A stretch of DNA of 14,600 nucleotides from Candidatus Benthicola azotiphorus (GCA_947581745.1 CANPVW010000282.1:1-14600), one strand, 5' to 3'; positions 1-7,966 are shown, numbered from the stretch's first letter. Notes: a model not told the origin generated them from the letters alone. Made by a program: numbers and translations.

Positions 1-80
1 GCGGAACTGACGTGAGCGAAGGGGGCAACTGACCCCACGCACCCGGGCAGTCCCGGGCGCCTTCAGACCGCGCAGAGAAA
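1..80. other. left-edge sequence with no assignable gene
   Basis: This short stretch precedes the terminator. A plus-strand frame that is open from the window edge closes at a TGA at 30-32 and could be the tail of an upstream gene, but ten codons are too few to tell. Two CCCGGG palindromes lie at about 43-57. I see no start site, promoter or RNA gene here. Confidence 0.3.
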
Positions 81-117
81 AACGCCCCTGTGCCGGATCT
101 CCGGCCGCAGGGGCGTT
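76..117 (-). terminator. intrinsic terminator of the HU gene
   Basis: A perfect 10-bp stem is formed by AACGCCCCTG (81-90) and CAGGGGCGTT (108-117), with a smaller GC-rich helix inside the loop. Read on the minus strand, the stem is followed by a T-run (complement of the AAAAA at 78-82). That places it about 75-110 bases downstream of the HU stop codon. The plus-strand side has only a weak TTCCTTC tract, so termination is mainly for minus-strand transcripts. Confidence 0.8.
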
Positions 118-192
118 CCTTCATCGGAGGCTGGAAGCCTCGTGACCGAGGAGGCTCACCACCCCCGGCCTGACATGTGACCGGCCGGAAAC

Positions 193-486
193 CTACTCCC
201 GGACGCGATCCTTCAGGCCCTTGCCCGCACGGAAGGAGACGCTGTTACGCGCCGCGATCATGATCTCCTGGCCCGTCTGCGGATTCCGGCCCTTACGAGC
301 CTTGGTGCGCCGCGTCTTGAACGTGCCGAATCCCGTGATCGTCACGTCGTTGCCGCCATCCAGCTCGATGGCGATGATCCCCTCGCGAGGTTTCGTCGAG
401 AAGATGCAATCGATGACCTCCATCGCCTTCGCCTTGGAGAGATCACACTTGCCGGCGAGCTTGTCAGCGAATTCCTGTTTCGTCAC
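193..486 (-). CDS. hup: HU family DNA-binding protein
   Basis: HU-type nucleoid protein of 97 residues that would bend and compact DNA as a dimer. The N-terminal half is the two-helix dimerisation region. The beta-arm half carries the signature GFGTF (52-56) and GRNPQTG (66-72), where Pro69 is the residue that intercalates at the tip of the arm in this family. The C-terminus AGKGLKDRV is typical of HU proteins from Gemmatimonadota-like bacteria. I chose the GTG start at 484-486 because it gives the family's normal N-terminus (TKQEFADKLA) and has AGGAG 8 bases upstream. The much longer open frame upstream is not HU-like. It is a single-gene unit with its own promoter and terminator. HU and IHF subunits cannot be separated with certainty by eye, but HU fits better. 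Confidence 0.93.
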   Translation of the reverse strand: MTKQEFADKLAGKCDLSKAKAMEVIDCIFSTKPREGIIAIELDGGNDVTITGFGTFKTRRTKARKGRNPQTGQEIMIAARNSVSFRAGKGLKDRVRE

Positions 487-534
487 GCTTCCGTCTCCTT
501 TTGGGTGAGGATGAGAAGTAGCGAATACCTCAGA

Positions 535-570
535 TAGGCCCATTATGTACGATCCATCCGAGGTTGGCAA
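535..570 (-). promoter_or_regulatory. sigma-70-type promoter of the HU gene
   Basis: On the minus strand TTGCCA (565-570) and CATAAT (542-547) are separated by exactly 17 bp. They match the -35 and -10 consensus in five of six bases each. Transcription would begin near 535, giving an untranslated leader of about 50 bases before the GTG start at 486. The patch is clearly more AT-rich than its surroundings. Confidence 0.65.
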
Positions 571-653
571 GACGAATCGCCGCAAAACTCGGGGCAGGAT
601 CGGGGACCGCCATCCTCCGGCACGTGCATGCGCGACGGATCGGCACCGCCGCA

Positions 654-1457
654 TCACCCCTCGCCGGGTCCACCGCGCCGTGGCGGCCACGGAACGAAAG
701 CGCTCGTTCTCTCCACGTAGTCCGCATATCCGGGCCTCGTCTCCCGCAGGCTGGACTCGAGCAGCGCGACTCCGGACACTCGCACGAGCAACCAGGTCAT
801 CAGGAGGGGTGCGAAGGCGCTCCAGATCGAGCCCGGGACCGAGGCCGCGATCGTGAAGATCCCCCACCAGATCAACGAATCTCCGAAGTAGTTCGGGTGA
901 CGCGTGTATCGCCACAGGCCGTTCGTCAGCACCTTCCCGGCGTTCGAAGGATCACGTCGAAAGACGGCGAGCTGCGCGTCCCCCACCGCCTCGAACACGA
1001 ATCCGATGAGCCATACGGCGGTGCCCCCCACGTCCAGCGCGGTGAGCTGATCGGGCTCGCCTCCGCGCTGCGCCGCGAGCAGCGGTGCCGCAACGATCCA
1101 CAGGATCAGCGCCTGGAGCCAGAACACCTTGAACAGGCTCGTCCACCACCAGGACGCCCCGCCGGCCGCCCGCCATCGGGCGTAACGGGGATCCTCCGGT
1201 TTGCCCCTGTTCCGAAGGTGAATGTGAACGGACAGTCGGACGCCCCAGACGGCGGTCAGCCCCAGCAGCAGCCATGAGCGCACGGGCCAGCCGTTCCCAC
1301 GGGCCGCGTACCAGGCGGCGAGCAGCACGAATCCCACTCCCCAGAAACGGTCCGCGAGCGAGGCGTCGCTTCGGGCGAGGCTGACGAGCCAGAGGACGTA
1401 CGCTCCGGCCCCGACGAGGCAGAGTCCCTCGATTCCGAGCTGCATCCAGGATTGCAC
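654..1457 (-). CDS. DUF1295 / steroid 5-alpha-reductase-like membrane protein
   Basis: Polytopic inner-membrane protein of 267 residues in the DUF1295 family, which is related to steroid 5-alpha reductases and isoprenylcysteine methyltransferases. Hydrophobic segments lie at roughly 8-27, 36-51, 61-80, 106-128, 142-160 and 193-230. The diagnostic motif is GLWRYTRHPNYFG (180-192). In relatives that region binds NADPH or S-adenosylmethionine. The C-terminal PGYADYVERTSAFVPWPP is also typical of the family. The start is a GTG with a run of G residues a few bases upstream; the ATG four codons later has no ribosome site. The substrate is unknown: family members have been proposed to act on lipids or steroids, and nothing here narrows it. 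It lies on the same strand as HU, but the HU promoter between them makes an operon unlikely. Confidence 0.85.
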   Translation of the reverse strand: MQSWMQLGIEGLCLVGAGAYVLWLVSLARSDASLADRFWGVGFVLLAAWYAARGNGWPVRSWLLLGLTAVWGVRLSVHIHLRNRGKPEDPRYARWRAAGGASWWWTSLFKVFWLQALILWIVAAPLLAAQRGGEPDQLTALDVGGTAVWLIGFVFEAVGDAQLAVFRRDPSNAGKVLTNGLWRYTRHPNYFGDSLIWWGIFTIAASVPGSIWSAFAPLLMTWLLVRVSGVALLESSLRETRPGYADYVERTSAFVPWPPRRGGPGEG

Positions 1458-1507
1458 ATGCCCCCCGTATCTCGGTGGTCGGCCTCCGGGGCCGGCGTCA
1501 GGTATGC

Positions 1508-1571
1508 AGTATAGGGGATCGCTGCCTCCGGCGTATGCGGTTTGACAGCCCGTGCACCCGCCATGGAGATT
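1508..1571. promoter_or_regulatory. divergent promoter region, tentative
   Basis: This gap separates the minus-strand DUF1295 gene from the plus-strand rhodanese gene. On the minus strand a TATACT box (complement of 1508-1513) would start a transcript near 1501, but I see no good -35 partner. On the plus strand a perfect TTGACA (1542-1547) is followed 18 bp later by a poor -10 (GAGATT, 1566-1571). Both assignments are weak. Confidence 0.3.
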
Positions 1572-1612
1572 TGCGTCCCGGAGAAGTTCCTTTGGCGGAG
1601 GGAGACACGACG

Positions 1613-2086
1613 ATGCGACACAGGGTGACGCGGGCAGCGATCCTGGCGCTGTTCGGCGTAACGATGATCGGATGTGCGGGCGGTGGTGACCGACCGGCGG
1701 ACGAGTCCGTCGCGGCGCAGCCGGAGAGTGCGGCGCCGCTCACGACGGAGGCCGAGCCGCTAGTGATCACGGCGGCCGAGCTGGCCGGACGGCTCGACGG
1801 TCCCGATGTCCCGGTCATTCTGGACGTGCGGAGTCCGGAGGAGTTCGCCGAGGGCCACATCCCCGGAGCGATCAACGTTCCGTACGATCAGGTCGGCGCC
1901 CGACTCGGATCGCTGGAACCGTATCGTGACGCCGAGGTCGTCGTCTACTGCCGGACCGGCCGGCGCGCGGGAGTGGCGGAGGAGGTCCTGCGCGAAGCCG
2001 GTTTCGAGTCGGTGGTGGACCTCGAAGGTCACATGACCGGGTGGAGCGAGGCCGGGTTGCCTGTCGCCGTGCCCGCCGCGCCCTAG
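1613..2086 (+). CDS. rhodanese-like lipoprotein
   Basis: Exported single-domain rhodanese of 157 residues, probably anchored to a membrane by a lipid. It begins with a basic n-region and hydrophobic stretch ending in a lipobox-like VTMIGC, with Cys21 as the modified residue. A flexible Ala/Glu/Pro-rich linker follows (22-48). The rhodanese fold covers about 50-150. It has the conserved DVRSPEEFAEGHIPGAINVP (71-90) and the active-site loop CRTGRR (113-118), where Cys113 would carry the persulfide. I chose the ATG at 1613 because a GGCGGAGGGAG ribosome site sits just upstream and the lipoprotein signal then starts at the N-terminus. The open frame extends 46 codons further upstream without a signal. 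Its sulfur acceptor and partners are unknown. It ends 26 bases before the asparaginase start and may be the first gene of that cluster. Confidence 0.9.
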   Translation: MRHRVTRAAILALFGVTMIGCAGGGDRPADESVAAQPESAAPLTTEAEPLVITAAELAGRLDGPDVPVILDVRSPEEFAEGHIPGAINVPYDQVGARLGSLEPYRDAEVVVYCRTGRRAGVAEEVLREAGFESVVDLEGHMTGWSEAGLPVAVPAAP

Positions 2087-2112
2087 CGGAGGCCCATCTG
2101 AAACGCGTCGAC

Positions 2113-3111
2113 ATGGTGGTGGAGGTCAGCCGCGGACGGGCGGTCGAATCGATGCATCGGGTGCGCGGCGTCGCGTGCAGCGCGGCGGAAGACGAGGAAA
2201 GCACCAGGGGCGATCCCCCGGTCCTCACCTACTGGCGCTCGGCGATGAAGCCGTTCCAGGCTCTCCCCCTGTTCGAGGACGGAGTCGCCGGGGCACTCGA
2301 TCTCGAGCCGGAGGACGTCGCCCTGATCTGCGCATCGCACGGCGGCATGCGGCAGCACACCGAGAGAGTGGCGGGGCTGCTCCGCCGCCTCCGCCTGAGC
2401 GAGGACCACCTGCACTGCGGGCCACACCCTCCTTTCGACCGGGACACGGCGCAGATGCTCAGCTGCGCGGGCCGCCTCCCCGGGCGCATGCACAACAACT
2501 GCTCCGGAAAGCACGCCGGGATGCTGGCGCTGGCGGTCCATCACGGCTGGCCGATCGATGGCTACGAACGACTGGATCACCCGGTTCAGCGCCGGATCCG
2601 GGACTCTCTGGGGGCGTGGATGGACCACGAGCCCGAGGAGCACCACTGGGCGCTGGACGGCTGCGGCGTGCCGACACCGCGAATGCCGTTGAGCGAGATG
2701 GCTCGTGCCTATTCCCGGCTCGTGCGCCAGGCACGGCTGGGAAACGCGGGCGCGCGCGCCGTTGTGGATGCGATGACGACGTTCCCCGACCTTACCTCGT
2801 CACCCGGCCGCGTACCGCTGGAGATCATGCGAGCGACGAAGGGGAGGGTGCTCGCGAAGGAAGGTGCGGAGGGCGTCCTGTGCGCCGCCGCGGTCGACGA
2901 CGACTGGGGACTCGCGGTCAAGGTGGAGGACGGGGCGATCCGGGCCGTCGGGCCGTCGGTCGTACAGCTGATGGAGCTCGCCGGACTGCTCAGGGACGGG
3001 GAACGCGAAGCCCTGGCCGAGGTGAGCGAGGCGGCGATCGTGAACACGCTCGGAGTGGAGGTGGGTCGTGTTCGCGCCAGGCCTGCGACGGGTAGTGGAG
3101 AGGACGCCTGA
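2113..3111 (+). CDS. type II L-asparaginase (Rhizobium etli AnsA/ReAV class)
   Basis: Predicted to hydrolyse L-asparagine to aspartate and ammonia in the cytoplasm. It belongs to the PF06089 family, which is unrelated to E. coli AnsA/AnsB. The protein has 332 residues, the usual family length. Residues established for the R. etli enzyme are all visible: Ser43-x-x-Lys46 (RSAMKPFQALPL), Ser75 (ICASHGG), the zinc-site residues Cys130 and Lys133 (NNCSGKHAG) and Cys184 (DGCGVPTP), and Lys249 (RVLAKEGAEG). The ATG at 2113 gives the family's normal opening (VEVSRGRAVES). Its ribosome site is poor: GCGGAGG at 2086-2092 lies about 20 bases away and would better serve a CTG at 2098, so the start is uncertain by a few codons. 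No signal peptide is seen. It follows the rhodanese gene closely and abuts the CMD gene, whose GTG directly follows its TGA. Confidence 0.92.
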   Translation: MVVEVSRGRAVESMHRVRGVACSAAEDEESTRGDPPVLTYWRSAMKPFQALPLFEDGVAGALDLEPEDVALICASHGGMRQHTERVAGLLRRLRLSEDHLHCGPHPPFDRDTAQMLSCAGRLPGRMHNNCSGKHAGMLALAVHHGWPIDGYERLDHPVQRRIRDSLGAWMDHEPEEHHWALDGCGVPTPRMPLSEMARAYSRLVRQARLGNAGARAVVDAMTTFPDLTSSPGRVPLEIMRATKGRVLAKEGAEGVLCAAAVDDDWGLAVKVEDGAIRAVGPSVVQLMELAGLLRDGEREALAEVSEAAIVNTLGVEVGRVRARPATGSGEDA

Positions 3112-3747
3112 GTGTCGGAGGAAGAGGTTCGATCCCTGCTGCGACTCTCTGCCACCGTGGCCGCCGGGACCCGGGACCAGCGGATACGGGCCATGCGAGC
3201 GGTGGCTGCCGCCTCGGTCCGGGAGGCCGCGGAGGAGGTCATCCTCCAGAGCTACCTGTTCCTGGGCTTTCCGGCGACGCTGACGGCGCTCGCCGAGTGG
3301 CGGGATGTCGTCGGGGTGCCGCCGCCGGCCGAGGAAGACCCCGCGGACGCTCGGGAGTGGGAGCGGAGGGGCGAGCGCGTGTGCCGGACGGTCTACGGAC
3401 ATGCTTACGACAAGCTGCGTGCGAACGTCAGGCGCGCGCACCCGGCTATGGATGACTGGATGATCCGTGAGGGCTACGGAAAGGTGCTCGCACGGCGGGG
3501 ACTGGACCTGGGGACCCGTGAGATGTGCATCGTCTCGATTCTGGGTGCGACCGGTTGGGAGCCGCAATTGCATTCCCATCTCAGGGGAGCGCTGTATGCC
3601 GGGTGCCGGCCGGCGGCAGTCGAGGAGGCCCTCGAGGCGGGGCTGGAGATGAGTCCGAACGAGGCGTGGCGCAGGGATGCGAGGGCCCTGTGGGCTCGGG
3701 TCCGGAACCGTTTTGCGGATGACGCCGGAGGGGTGAAGAAGAACTGA
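3112..3747 (+). CDS. carboxymuconolactone decarboxylase (CMD/AhpD) family protein
   Basis: All-helical protein of 211 residues that appears to carry two CMD-like units. The first is at about 38-65 (EEVILQSYLFLGFPATLTAL). The second is at about 115-180 and includes LDLGTREMCIVSILGATG and HSHLRGALYAGC, with the conserved His154. The CxxC motif of peroxidase-active AhpD is absent, so an AhpD-like disulfide reductase role is unlikely. CMD-family enzymes include gamma-carboxymuconolactone decarboxylases, but no aromatic-degradation genes are nearby, so the activity is unknown. The GTG start directly follows the asparaginase stop and has GGAGAGG upstream. Its stop codon overlaps the obg start in a TGATG junction, implying translational coupling in both directions. 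Confidence 0.8.
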   Translation: MSEEEVRSLLRLSATVAAGTRDQRIRAMRAVAAASVREAAEEVILQSYLFLGFPATLTALAEWRDVVGVPPPAEEDPADAREWERRGERVCRTVYGHAYDKLRANVRRAHPAMDDWMIREGYGKVLARRGLDLGTREMCIVSILGATGWEPQLHSHLRGALYAGCRPAAVEEALEAGLEMSPNEAWRRDARALWARVRNRFADDAGGVKKN

Positions 3748-4787
3748 TGTTCATCGATTTCGCGCGCATCAGGGTCAAGGGCGGCGCCGGCGGCGCCGGC
3801 GCCGTGGCGTTCCGGCGGGAGAGGGGCGTGCCGCGCGGAGGTCCGGCGGGAGGAAACGGAGGGAGGGGCGGCGACGTGGTGCTCGTGGCAGAGCCCCAGC
3901 TCTCGACGCTGCTGGACTACAGCTACCGCGAGAACTACGCAGCCGGTCGAGCCGGGCACGGCGAGGGCAGCAACAAGACGGGCGCCGACGGCGAGGAGCT
4001 GGCGCTTCCGGTCCCCCTGGGCACCGTCGTGAAGGACGCGGACAGCGGCGAGCGGCTAGGCGAGCTCCTCCGGCCGGGAGACCGGCTGACAGTCGCGCGA
4101 GGCGGACGCGGAGGGCGCGGGAACGCCTCGTATGCCACTTCGACGCACCAGACGCCACGGGAATGGGAGCCGGGGGAGTGGGGCGAGGAGCGGCGAATCG
4201 AGCTCGAGCTCAAGCTGATCGCCGATGTCGGGCTGGTCGGGGAGCCGAACGCGGGGAAGAGCACCCTGCTCTCAGCCGTGTCCGCCGCCCGCCCCAAGAT
4301 CGCCGAGTATCCGTTCACGACGCTCGAGCCGAACCTCGGAGTGGTGGGCCTCTCCGACGGTCGATCGATGGTGATCGCCGACATCCCCGGCATCATCGAG
4401 GGCGCTTCTGAAGGCAAGGGACTCGGGACGCAGTTTCTCAGGCACATCGAGCGTACGCGAACGCTGGCGCTGCTGGTTCCCTCGGACGCGGAGGACGCGA
4501 AGGCGACGTACGACCTGCTTCGCAAGGAGCTCCTGTCACACGACGCGGCGCTCGACCAGATCCCTCACTGCGTCGTGATGACGAAGGCGGACCTGGTGCC
4601 GGCCGGCGAGCGCGAATGGGACTTCGAGGCACCCGATGCGTGGGGCCGCTTCGTGATCTCGTCGGTCAGTGGAGAGGGACTGGCCGACTTCCTCGAAGGC
4701 GTATGGGCGCGGGTCGACGAGCGCAGGACCGAGGAACGCGGCGAGACGCCGGACCTGTTTCCGGAGCTCGAGCAGTGGAGACCCTGA
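3747..4787 (+). CDS. obg: Obg family GTPase
   Basis: Essential ribosome-associated GTPase acting in large-subunit maturation and growth or stress control. The 346 residues form the glycine-rich Obg fold (1-158, with VKGGAGGAGAVAFRRERGV near the start) and a G domain (159-325). GTPase motifs are G1 GEPNAGKS (165-172), the switch I segment YPFTTLEPNLGVV (188-200), G3 DIPG (212-215), G4 TKAD (279-282, where NKxD is usual) and G5 SSVSG (305-309). The C-terminal OCT domain found in some Obg proteins is absent, as in many bacteria. In most bacteria obg follows rplU and rpmA. Here it follows the CMD gene with a one-base overlap and overlaps dprA by 13 bases. Confidence 0.97.
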   Translation: MFIDFARIRVKGGAGGAGAVAFRRERGVPRGGPAGGNGGRGGDVVLVAEPQLSTLLDYSYRENYAAGRAGHGEGSNKTGADGEELALPVPLGTVVKDADSGERLGELLRPGDRLTVARGGRGGRGNASYATSTHQTPREWEPGEWGEERRIELELKLIADVGLVGEPNAGKSTLLSAVSAARPKIAEYPFTTLEPNLGVVGLSDGRSMVIADIPGIIEGASEGKGLGTQFLRHIERTRTLALLVPSDAEDAKATYDLLRKELLSHDAALDQIPHCVVMTKADLVPAGEREWDFEAPDAWGRFVISSVSGEGLADFLEGVWARVDERRTEERGETPDLFPELEQWRP

Positions 4788-5719
4788 GGGGAGGTTCCGG
4801 GGATTCGGGCACGAGCCGATCGCCGGCCCGTTTCATCGGGCGCCGCTGCGCGGATTACCCGGAACGGCTCACCCACCTGCACCGCCCCCCGGTCGGCGTT
4901 TGGGTTCGGGGGCCGGTGGCGATCGCCTCGGACCGGATGATCGGGATCGTGGGGACCCGCCGGGCGACGGAGTACGGACGTCGGATGGCCCACCGGCTGG
5001 CCTTCGACCTGGCGGGGCTCGGCTGGACGATCGTGAGCGGGCTCGCCCGGGGGATCGACGCGGCGGCCCACCGCGGCGCCCTGGCATCCGGGGGCGAGAC
5101 GATCGCCGTCCTCGGGTGCGGCGTTCATCGTGTGTATCCGCGGAGCAACCGGGACCTCTTCGCCGAGGTAGCCGAGCGTGGCCTGCTGGTCAGCGAGTAT
5201 CCCCCCGACACCCGTCCCGCGAAGTTCAATTTCCCGCAGCGTAACCGGATCATCGCGGCGCTCAGCCGTGCGGTCGTCGTCGTGCAGGCGGGGCCGAGGA
5301 GCGGAGCTCTGATCACGGCGGGCCTGGCCCTCGAACTGGGACGCGAAGTCCTGGCCGTTCCGGGTCCGGTCGACCAGTCGGTGTCGCGCGGCGTCCACCA
5401 GCTGCTGCGCGACGGTGCGGCGGTGGCGGAGTCTGCGGGCGACGTGCTTCGGCAGCTCGGAGAGCCGGAAGTGGCGGGAGCGGAGGAGCCCCAGGGCAGC
5501 CTCTTCGACGGCGACCGGCCGGCCTCCGGAGCGGGGACGGCGGAGCCCGCGGATCGGTTGCGCGCCGGTCTCTCGACCGGACCCGCCGCCGTGGAGGACC
5601 TGGCGAGAGCAGCCGACCTGGCGGTGCCGGAGGCCCTGGCGACGTTGTGCCGCATGGAGCTGGGCGGCGTCGTGCGATCGCTGCCGGGGTACCGTTTCGA
5701 GCTCGTGAGACGGTGCTGA
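4775..5719 (+). CDS. dprA: DNA-processing protein DprA, short form
   Basis: Loads RecA onto incoming single-stranded DNA during natural transformation and protects that DNA. The 314 residues contain the Rossmann-like SMF domain at about 27-225. Its conserved blocks are GIVGTRRATEYG (57-68), SGLARGIDAAAH (88-99), AVLGCGVHRVYPRSN (111-125), FNFPQRNRIIAALS (151-164) and SGALITAGLALELGREVLAVPG (split across 176-197). A C-terminal winged-helix domain (260-312) follows an acidic, disordered linker (228-258). The N-terminal helical SAM/HhH domain of longer DprA proteins is missing: the protein reaches the DYPERL motif within 32 residues. The start is a GTG inside the end of obg with GGAG 8 bases upstream. 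In-frame sequence further upstream is only the shadow of obg. Confidence 0.95.
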   Translation: METLRGGSGDSGTSRSPARFIGRRCADYPERLTHLHRPPVGVWVRGPVAIASDRMIGIVGTRRATEYGRRMAHRLAFDLAGLGWTIVSGLARGIDAAAHRGALASGGETIAVLGCGVHRVYPRSNRDLFAEVAERGLLVSEYPPDTRPAKFNFPQRNRIIAALSRAVVVVQAGPRSGALITAGLALELGREVLAVPGPVDQSVSRGVHQLLRDGAAVAESAGDVLRQLGEPEVAGAEEPQGSLFDGDRPASGAGTAEPADRLRAGLSTGPAAVEDLARAADLAVPEALATLCRMELGGVVRSLPGYRFELVRRC

Positions 5720-6945
5720 TCGATCCGCCGGTTTCGGGAGCCGCGCCGCCCGCGAGCCTCTACCTGCATTTCCCGTTCTGTGTCCACCGATGCCACTACT
5801 GCGACTTTTCCGTCCACCGGACCTCCAGGGCGCCGGTCGAAGAGTGGCTCGAGTGCATCGGCATCGAGGTGGCGCAGTGGTTCGAGCGTGTCGGCTGGAG
5901 CCGTCCGGTGAGGCTGGAGACTGTCTTCGTCGGAGGAGGCACCCCGTCCCTGATCGGGGGCGGGATGAGCCACCTCGCGTCGCTCCTTGACGGGTGGTTC
6001 GATCGGACGACCGAGCTGGAGTGGACGGCCGAATCCAATCCCGCCTCGCTCGACGTCGCGGTGGCCGGCTCGTGGCGCCGGGCCGGCGTCAATCGCCTCA
6101 GCGTCGGCATCCAGTCGTTCGACGACCGAGTGCTCCGGTGGCTGGGACGACTGCACGACGCGGCGGGAGCCAGGCAGGCGCTCGACGCGGCCCGGGCCGC
6201 CGGGTTCGAGGACGTGAACGCCGATCTGATCTTCGGCCTCCCGGAATCCGTGCCGCGGGATTGGAGAGCCGAAGTGGGTCGGGTGCTGGAGGCCGGCGTG
6301 ACGCACGTCAGCGCGTACGGCCTGACCGCGGAGCCGCGAACGCCGCTCGGACGGCGCGTGCAGACGGGCGAGATCCGGATGGTGAGCGAGGACCGGTACG
6401 CCGCCGAGTACCTGGAGGCCGTCGAAGCGCTCGTGCAGGCCGGATTCGTACACTACGAGGTGTCCAACTTCGCGCTGCCCGGCCGGGAATGCCGGCACAA
6501 CTGGCATTACTGGGACGGTTCGCCTTACCTTGGCCTCGGCCCGTCGGCCCACGGCTTCGTCGGCGGAACGCGCCTGTGGAACGTCTTCCGCTGGGAGGCG
6601 TATCGCAGGGCCCTCGCCGACGGACAGAGCGCGCTCGAGGGGCACGAGATGCTGGGGGCGGGCGAGAGTCGATTGGAACGACTCTGGCTCGCCCTTCGTA
6701 CGAATCGGGGAGTCGCTGCGGGTGACCCGCTGCTGGATCGGCTGGTGCTGAGCGCCGCGGACCTGCTGGAGTCGTGGGGTGATGCCGGCTGGGTGCACCG
6801 GGATGAAGCCGGCCTTCGACTGACCGCAGAGGGCTGGTTACGGATGGACACGCTCGTCGCGGTACTGGGCGGGCGGATGGGGCAGCATGAGAGCGGCGAA
6901 GATCCGCGAGAAGGCGATGGCATACGAGAGTCTGACAGAGCGTGA
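5713..6945 (+). CDS. hemW: radical SAM heme chaperone HemW
   Basis: HemW binds heme and delivers it to target proteins; many databases mislabel it as oxygen-independent coproporphyrinogen III oxidase. Of 410 residues, the radical SAM core is at about 15-235. The cluster motif CVHRCHYCDF has Cys23, Cys27 and Cys30, and SAM-binding GGGTPS is at 74-79. The HemW pattern CxxxCxxCDF, without the further CxC cysteine of true HemN, is why I prefer HemW. Other family blocks are NRLSVGIQSF (127-136), DLIFGLP (171-177), YEVSNFA (248-254) and RHNWHYW (261-267), then a HemN_C-like helical domain. The GTG start at 5713 overlaps the dprA stop. The last residues (about 390-410) are encoded in DNA shared with hrcA and are not family-conserved. 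Confidence 0.95.
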   Translation: MLIDPPVSGAAPPASLYLHFPFCVHRCHYCDFSVHRTSRAPVEEWLECIGIEVAQWFERVGWSRPVRLETVFVGGGTPSLIGGGMSHLASLLDGWFDRTTELEWTAESNPASLDVAVAGSWRRAGVNRLSVGIQSFDDRVLRWLGRLHDAAGARQALDAARAAGFEDVNADLIFGLPESVPRDWRAEVGRVLEAGVTHVSAYGLTAEPRTPLGRRVQTGEIRMVSEDRYAAEYLEAVEALVQAGFVHYEVSNFALPGRECRHNWHYWDGSPYLGLGPSAHGFVGGTRLWNVFRWEAYRRALADGQSALEGHEMLGAGESRLERLWLALRTNRGVAAGDPLLDRLVLSAADLLESWGDAGWVHRDEAGLRLTAEGWLRMDTLVAVLGGRMGQHESGEDPREGDGIRESDRA

Positions 6946-7966
6946 GCGCACGATCCTCCAGGCGGTGATCGAAGCGTACATCGAGACCGCTGAGCCGGCG
7001 GGGTCCCGGAGAATCGTCAGGCGCTACGAGCTGGGCATCTCACCGGCCACGGTGCGCAACACGATGGCCGACCTGGAGACGAAGGGCTTCCTGACGCACC
7101 CTCACAGGTCAGCCGGTCGGATGCCCACCGACCTGGCTTATCGGTACTACGTGGACAGTCTCATGGGCAGGCGGGACCTGTCGACGAAACAGCGCGCGCG
7201 GATCGAGAAGGAGCTGGCCGGTCCCCCGGCGGCGTCGGAGCTGGGGTCCGTGGTGCAGCGTGCCGCCCGGGTGCTCGGCCTGCTCACGGGCGAGCTCGGC
7301 CTGTCGGTTGGTCCGATCCTGGCCGAGGCGGTCCTGCTCAAGCTGGACTTCGTTCCGATCGACTCGGGCAAGGCCCTCATGGTGCTGACCCTACGGTCCG
7401 GCGTGGTCCGAACGATCTACGTGGACCTGCCGGCAGCGCTTCCGGCCGAGACCCTGGCGGCCGTCGCGCGGATCCTGAACGAGAGACTGGCCGGGTCGAG
7501 CCTGCGAGAGATTCACGATACGCTCATCGAGAGGCTGCGTGACATCCGGGTTCCGGATCCTTCGGCCGCGGCGCTCGTGAACATCTTCGTCGAGTCCGGC
7601 CCGGACATGTTCGCCTGGGCCCTCGGGGAAGAGGACATTCACCTTGGCAGCGTGTCGGTTCTCGCCAGCCAGCCGGAGTTCCACTCGGGGGCGAGGCTCA
7701 AGGAGCTCATGGAGCTCACGGAGCAGCGCGAACTCCTCGCCTCCGTGTTGCACGGACGGGCCACGGCGGGGGGCTCGCACATCACGATCGGCGCGGAGCA
7801 CGGCACCCCGGAGCTGGCGGGGCTCACGATCATCACGGCCACCTACCAGCTGGACCAGGTGGAGGGGGTGGTCGGTGTCATCGGCCCGACCCGGATGCCC
7901 TACGAACAGGTGTTGGCGGTAGTCGAATGCACGTCGTCCCTGGTGTCTAACCTGGTCGCTCACTGA
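6917..7966 (+). CDS. hrcA: heat-inducible transcription repressor HrcA
   Basis: HrcA represses chaperone genes by binding CIRCE operators and is kept active by GroEL. The 349 residues begin with a winged-helix DNA-binding domain (about 5-80). It includes AEPAGSRRIVRRYELGIS, the recognition region SPATVRNTMADLE (42-54) and the signature HRSAGRMPTDLAYRYYVD (63-80). A GAF-like regulatory domain and the family's C-terminal block (PTRMPYEQVLAVVE) follow. I favour the ATG at 6917, preceded by GAGAAGG and giving the usual LTERERTIL opening. An ATG at 6887 would add ten residues. Either start lies inside the end of hemW, so translation is coupled. The gene usually next to hrcA, grpE, is absent and dnaJ follows. 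I found no CIRCE repeat (TTAGCACTC-N9-GAGTGCTAA) in the window. Confidence 0.96.
   Translation: MAYESLTERERTILQAVIEAYIETAEPAGSRRIVRRYELGISPATVRNTMADLETKGFLTHPHRSAGRMPTDLAYRYYVDSLMGRRDLSTKQRARIEKELAGPPAASELGSVVQRAARVLGLLTGELGLSVGPILAEAVLLKLDFVPIDSGKALMVLTLRSGVVRTIYVDLPAALPAETLAAVARILNERLAGSSLREIHDTLIERLRDIRVPDPSAAALVNIFVESGPDMFAWALGEEDIHLGSVSVLASQPEFHSGARLKELMELTEQRELLASVLHGRATAGGSHITIGAEHGTPELAGLTIITATYQLDQVEGVVGVIGPTRMPYEQVLAVVECTSSLVSNLVAH

Noticed and set aside
487..915. N-terminal extension of the HU frame to 240 residues
   Set aside because: The extra residues run through the HU promoter and into the opposite reading of the DUF1295 gene. HU homology and the ribosome site begin at the GTG at 484-486.
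5125..6798. 557-residue minus-strand open frame opposite dprA and hemW
   Set aside because: It is a shadow frame of two well-identified genes, with low-complexity composition and no family motif.
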